Assembly (NCBI GenBank): GCA_903874275.1
Contig: CAIQRS010000270.1
Span: forward strand, 1-45,721
DNA from: an uncultured Anaeromyxobacter sp.
GTDB lineage: Bacteria > Myxococcota > Myxococcia > Myxococcales > Anaeromyxobacteraceae
DNA length: 45,721 nucleotides
Reading direction: 5' to 3'
Part shown: positions 44,301 to 45,721 of the stretch, one piece after another
How positions within the stretch are numbered: position 1 is the first letter of the stretch
Layout: each line of letters opens with the position of its first letter
Notes under the pieces: generated by a model
Database searches by the model: none
Told to the model about the DNA's origin: nothing
The model's input: only the letters and a program-made list of their open reading frames with translations
Position numbers and translations under genes: made by a program

Positions 44301-45721
44301 CGACCTCGGTCGGCGGCTCGACGCTCTCCTGCTCGGCGACCTGGTGCCACGGCGGCAACGCGGCGCTCTCCGGCGGCACGGCGACCACCATCGCCTGGAA
44401 CGCCAACGCCACGGTGAACTGCACCTCCTGTCACGGCAGCCCCCCGGCGGGGAACGGCCACCCGGCCAACGACAACTGCGCCACCTGCCACGGCACGGGC
44501 TACGCCAAGACGGGCGCCACCACCGGCACCATCACCGTCGGCGCGCTCGACACCCACATCAACGGGTCCGTCACGCTGCTCGCTGCCGCTGGTTGCGCCT
44601 CCTGCCACGGCGACACGGCGCGGGTCACGGTCGCCGGCGGCGACGGAAACGTCCCGTCGGCCCCGCCCATCGTCGCCTCGGCCACCGGCGTCGCGGGTGT
44701 GCACCTCGCCCACGTGAACCAGGGCGCCACCGCCCCGGCCTTCTCGAGCCCGATTGCCTGCTCGAACTGCCACACGGTGCCCGGAAGCACCTCCCATTCG
44801 GACGGGACCATCGGCGTGACCTACGCCGGTCTGGCGATCGCCCAGGGCGCCTTGCCGGCGCCGTACGACGGCGCTTCGCACACCTGCTCGAACACTTACT
44901 GCCACGGCAACTTCCCCGGCGGCAACCAGAGCGCCACGGCGATCTCCTGGTCCACGTCGGGCAAGCTCGGCTGCACGTCTTGCCACGGGGCCCCCCCGGC
45001 GATCGCGACGCACCACCCGGCCAACACGGCCTGCGCGAGTTGCCACACGGGCTACACGGCGACCACCGTCACGGCGGCGACGCACGTGGACGGAACGGTG
45101 CAGAAGCCCGCCAGCGGCTGCACCGCGTGCCACGGCGTGCTGGCCGGCCAGGCCGGCGCGGCGGTTGCCAACACCAGCGCCACCGCGGCTCCTGGTTTCA
45201 GCGCGGCTGCGGTGGACGCCTCCGGTAGCGCCCTCGCGACCTCCCGCGGCGTCGGTGCGCACCAGCGCCACCTGACGCCGACGCTGCGGTCGGTCGGGCT
45301 CTCCTGCACGGAGTGCCACGGCGCGATCCCGGCGGCGAACGACACGACCCACGCCAACGGCGCAGTCGCAGTCGCCTGGGGCACGCTGGCCTCGGCGAAC
45401 GGCTCGGTCCCGGGGACCTCGGTCGTCGGCTCCACGCTCTCCTGCTCGGCGAGCTGGTGCCACGGCGGCAACGCGGCGCTGTCCGGCGGCACGGCGACGA
45501 CCATCGCCTGGAACGCCAACGCCACGGTGAACTGTACCTCCTGCCACGGCAACCCGCCGGCAGGGCTCGGCCACCCGGCCAACGACAACTGCTCCGCCTG
45601 CCACGGCGCGGGCTACACCAAGACGGCCGCCACCACCGGAACGGTCGCCCTCGCCACCCACATCGACGGCGTCATCACGGTGACCACGGCGACCAGTTGC
45701 TCGTCCTGCCACGGCACCACC
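38330..45721 (+). CDS. Giant multihaem c-type cytochrome lipoprotein (CXXCH and CX4CH), partial
   Basis: Open from the ATG at 38330 to the window edge, 2464 codons without a stop, so the C-terminus is missing. Signal RTAALLVAALSVAGC predicts a lipoprotein. Residues about 35-125 form one InlB-like bacterial repeat (FQSWAGDCSGVGVCTVDTV). The rest is a chain of haem-type motifs: by hand I count about 55 CXXCH and 11 CX4CH (for example CSNTYCHGNF, CASSYCHGG, CSATWCHGG), each CX4CH being followed by WxxxxxxxxCxxCHG and PPxxPH-type spacing. This is the C4xC/C2xCH domain known from Geobacter. Such proteins conduct electrons at or beyond the outer membrane; haem binding by CX4CH is not proven in general. 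The maturation genes and radical SAM gene lie just upstream. In-frame checks at 38798, 39317, 41042 and 45698 all agree. Confidence 0.9.
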   Translation, partial: MRPTRTAALLVAALSVAGCFKGVEKTPEAGQKGQFGVFYVVSVSRPVGGTVTSTTDDQINCGTAGSGKDACVGVYEWKVAASFNATADAGQVFQSWAGDCSGVGVCTVDTVTYGSDKTVVAVFNPPDQLGHARIPNPAQHGPMFFDYIKKVPNTAQCQKCHGVDYKGLANAPSCETCHAQAGFPDWLNNCTFCHADPPAAPHVQSNLCSSCHAGYGDKTGSGIQATNAATHMNGRADVAGAACTMCHGTPNVNAAPPIDTQGRSGTTLVSVGAHQKHLNTTMAKPVACGECHVVPTDSGHATQTPGNTVAFGALANQGTSTVWNSTQATCASSYCHGGTTAVSGGVRTTPTWTVVTGMYSACTACHGAPPPAPHAQNADCGSCHTGYTVTSTNAGTHVNGTVDVRPLTCSSCHGDALRTGTDPNIAAAPPLGTNGETLATSPAVGAHMAHLNPGTLARAFACTDCHNPPTSTTHATGAVEFSFSVLAGGASVAYDPVAHTCSNTYCHGNFARGNPSNSVALSWTGGSAAAACGSCHGAPPPAPHSQSTACGSCHPGYTATSVNLTSHVNGFVDVVALNCTSCHGTVNVNPAPPLDTSGLLATTLVSVGAHQSHVTTGLMAAPIACTECHGAASASYGTAHADNTVQIQFGSRSNSGTTTVWNGSTCASSYCHGGTFPTAGGTAKTPTWTLVDGTQKSCGSCHGAPPPGPSHPASTACGSCHPGYTSNAVAAASHINGVVDIVLGPTSCNVCHGAPPATPSHRTAGAISTCATCHDQTVDTAGNILTTGKHSNGVTDLSLAMNCAKCHGTAGRAPNPTAFTDSVEGAPPKDLSGNTAPSAPGVGAHLVHVNGLRSKNLLCSECHDISSVFTGLYSHASGTVDMAWGTLASAGGIAPTYVLGSGSSCNATYCHGNFAGGKGAGASPAWTLSGTLGCTSCHDAPPALSAASHHPANTSCGACHGAGYSSGTVVQASHVDGRVTLSRSGCTLCHGDLTVSAVAATSAAAAPGFNATAADTTGATAATSAAVGAHGKHLTATSLRAAPIACGDCHTVPGTGDVTHATGVGSGGARASVAFSGLATAGAVTTATYAGSTTGSGLNGAGTCSNTYCHGNFQGGLNRPMSWTGAATDAACGTCHGAPPAFVRNGTTPHSTSTDCAACHGAGYAISGISGAAAATHLDGTFQAPTGGHAAGWVDTVLANRGGPHAISFSEGGTSACTSCHGAALDGVGGSGQACTACHDGGSHAITTAGGQVVGPIVAFLSGASPNCTACHGTAGAVAPDLSGANTRAEPPLATRRTAARPDAGSHGKHSVPATGASSMAPLASLTCSQCHGTPTSWLHADGAVNFAWGGVASAGGAVPAFTQGTNGCASTYCHGSFRNGNAGNTPIWGSPATATCGTCHGSGTSPLPRTTAAGGTHPVMSSAVGNGETCGTCHASYTASSVSAAIHVDGKIDVLGSTCTLSGGCTINSCTACHGNPPTTTAIAGTGTTHPNRTDCGTCHPGAGSVGAGQAAGAGHMNGQVDLSTMTCTSCHGTSSRVGSDANAVAFSAAPPVDSSGAATGAKTGAHAKHLFTGAAGGPGFSAQVACAECHDAAIPVTPLHANGQPNVAFGPLASTGAATPAYAPGATGTCSNTYCHGNFQNGAGANPIAWTAAAMTCTSCHGTPPGGTHPAGSTLATCGNCHGNYSNAAAAINPATGIIDPAGHVNGTVDLSNMSCTSCHGTPGRIGVAGADLNVAIAPPVVASANGVTGAHLAHVNQGAAAPALSNAMACVNCHVLPTSSAHADGTVGVAYASLAVAQGAVPAPYDSNLHTCSNTYCHGNFPGGNRSLTALSWGMAGKLGCTSCHGAPPAIATHHPANTACANCHSGYTATTVTAATHVDGTVQKPANGCTACHGVLSGQAGAAVANTSATAAPGFNASAVDATGSSATTSRGVGAHFRHLAPTLRTAGLSCTECHGAVPAANDTTHANGVVAVAWGTLASANGSVPATSVGGSTLSCSATWCHGGNAALSGGTATTIAWNANATVNCTSCHGSPPAGNGHPANDNCATCHGTGYAKTGATTGTITVGALDTHINGSVTLLAAAGCASCHGDTARVTVAGGDGNVPSAPPIVASATGVAGVHLAHVNQGATAPAFSSPIACSNCHTVPGSTSHSDGTIGVTYAGLAIAQGALPAPYDGASHTCSNTYCHGNFPGGNQSATAISWSTSGKLGCTSCHGAPPAIATHHPANTACASCHTGYTATTVTAATHVDGTVQKPASGCTACHGVLAGQAGAAVANTSATAAPGFSAAAVDASGSALATSRGVGAHQRHLTPTLRSVGLSCTECHGAIPAANDTTHANGAVAVAWGTLASANGSVPGTSVVGSTLSCSASWCHGGNAALSGGTATTIAWNANATVNCTSCHGNPPAGLGHPANDNCSACHGAGYTKTAATTGTVALATHIDGVITVTTATSCSSCHGTT
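43481..45721 (+). repeat. Tandem 1.1-kb repeats in the giant cytochrome gene
   Basis: A unit beginning at 43481 (CTSCH codons) recurs at 44594, an offset of 1113 bases (371 codons), and a third copy begins at 45698 after a 9-base shortening. The offset is exact at several points: GTGAACCAGG at 43601 and 44714, and ACTTACTGCC at 43781 and 44894. Long stretches, such as the one around 43771-43810, are identical between copies. Each unit encodes nine CXXCH/CX4CH motifs or so. Confidence 0.85.

Noticed and set aside
38330-45721. CRISPR array or other short-repeat array suggested by the regular TGCCACGG spacing
   Set aside because: The repeats are haem-motif codons in one continuous reading frame; spacing varies and there is no uniform direct repeat with unique spacers.

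Overview
The DNA is very GC-rich throughout, genes are tightly packed with GTG starts and 4- to 11-base overlaps, many secreted proteins carry lipoproteins signals, and one protein is a giant multihaem cytochrome with both CXXCH and CX4CH motifs. Together with cysteine-rich 'myxobacterial' repeats this points to a delta-proteobacterium / Myxococcota relative (Anaeromyxobacter- or Geobacter-like). This is inference from gene content; no rRNA or tRNA is present in the window.

Layout. (1) 344-2500: a two-gene remnant of an exopolysaccharide export locus, with an internally shortened SLBB/Wza-type export protein and a Wzz-type chain-length protein. (2) 2538-28899: a 26-kb beta-1,3-glucan (laminarin-type) utilisation locus. 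It contains a GH81 lipoprotein (minus strand); a long plus-strand operon (5309-18182) with two modular glucan-binding lipoproteins, a ROK repressor, a GH16 laminarinase, a GPH-type sugar symporter, and the binding protein, two permeases and one ATPase of a Dpp/Opp-family ABC importer; a minus-strand operon (22388-18172) with the second ATPase and an unusual clan GH-A hydrolase fused to a predicted outer-membrane beta-barrel; a minus-strand GH94-like (GH149/GH161-type?) phosphorylase; and a plus-strand trio of GH17 enzymes. No SusC/SusD or TonB receptor is present. (3) 28896-33272: oleate hydratase with a small secreted protein, then a molybdopterin oxidoreductase. (4) 33348-36375: system II cytochrome c maturation genes (ResB, a lipoprotein, CcsA) and a small membrane protein. 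(5) 36563-45721: a B12-binding radical SAM protein and the giant multihaem cytochrome, still open at the window edge after 2464 codons with roughly 66 haem-type motifs by hand count.

How it may work. Four near-identical 25-bp inverted repeats (consensus arms ACTTTGTTCG / CGAACAAAGT, 5-bp spacer) lie in front of every transcription unit of the glucan locus and inside the long operon. They resemble ROK/XylR-type operators, and three are set at the same distance from a TTGACA -35 box, so one repressor (10037-11272) probably controls the whole locus. Proposed flow: surface GH81/GH16/GH17 lipoproteins and binding proteins cut and hold beta-1,3-glucan; the barrel fusion may pass or trim oligosaccharides at the outer membrane; the ABC and GPH transporters import them; cytoplasmic GH17 enzymes and the phosphorylase finish degradation. 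In the second half, the ResB/CcsA pair next to a CX4CH-rich cytochrome suggests a dedicated haem-attachment system for extracellular electron transfer.
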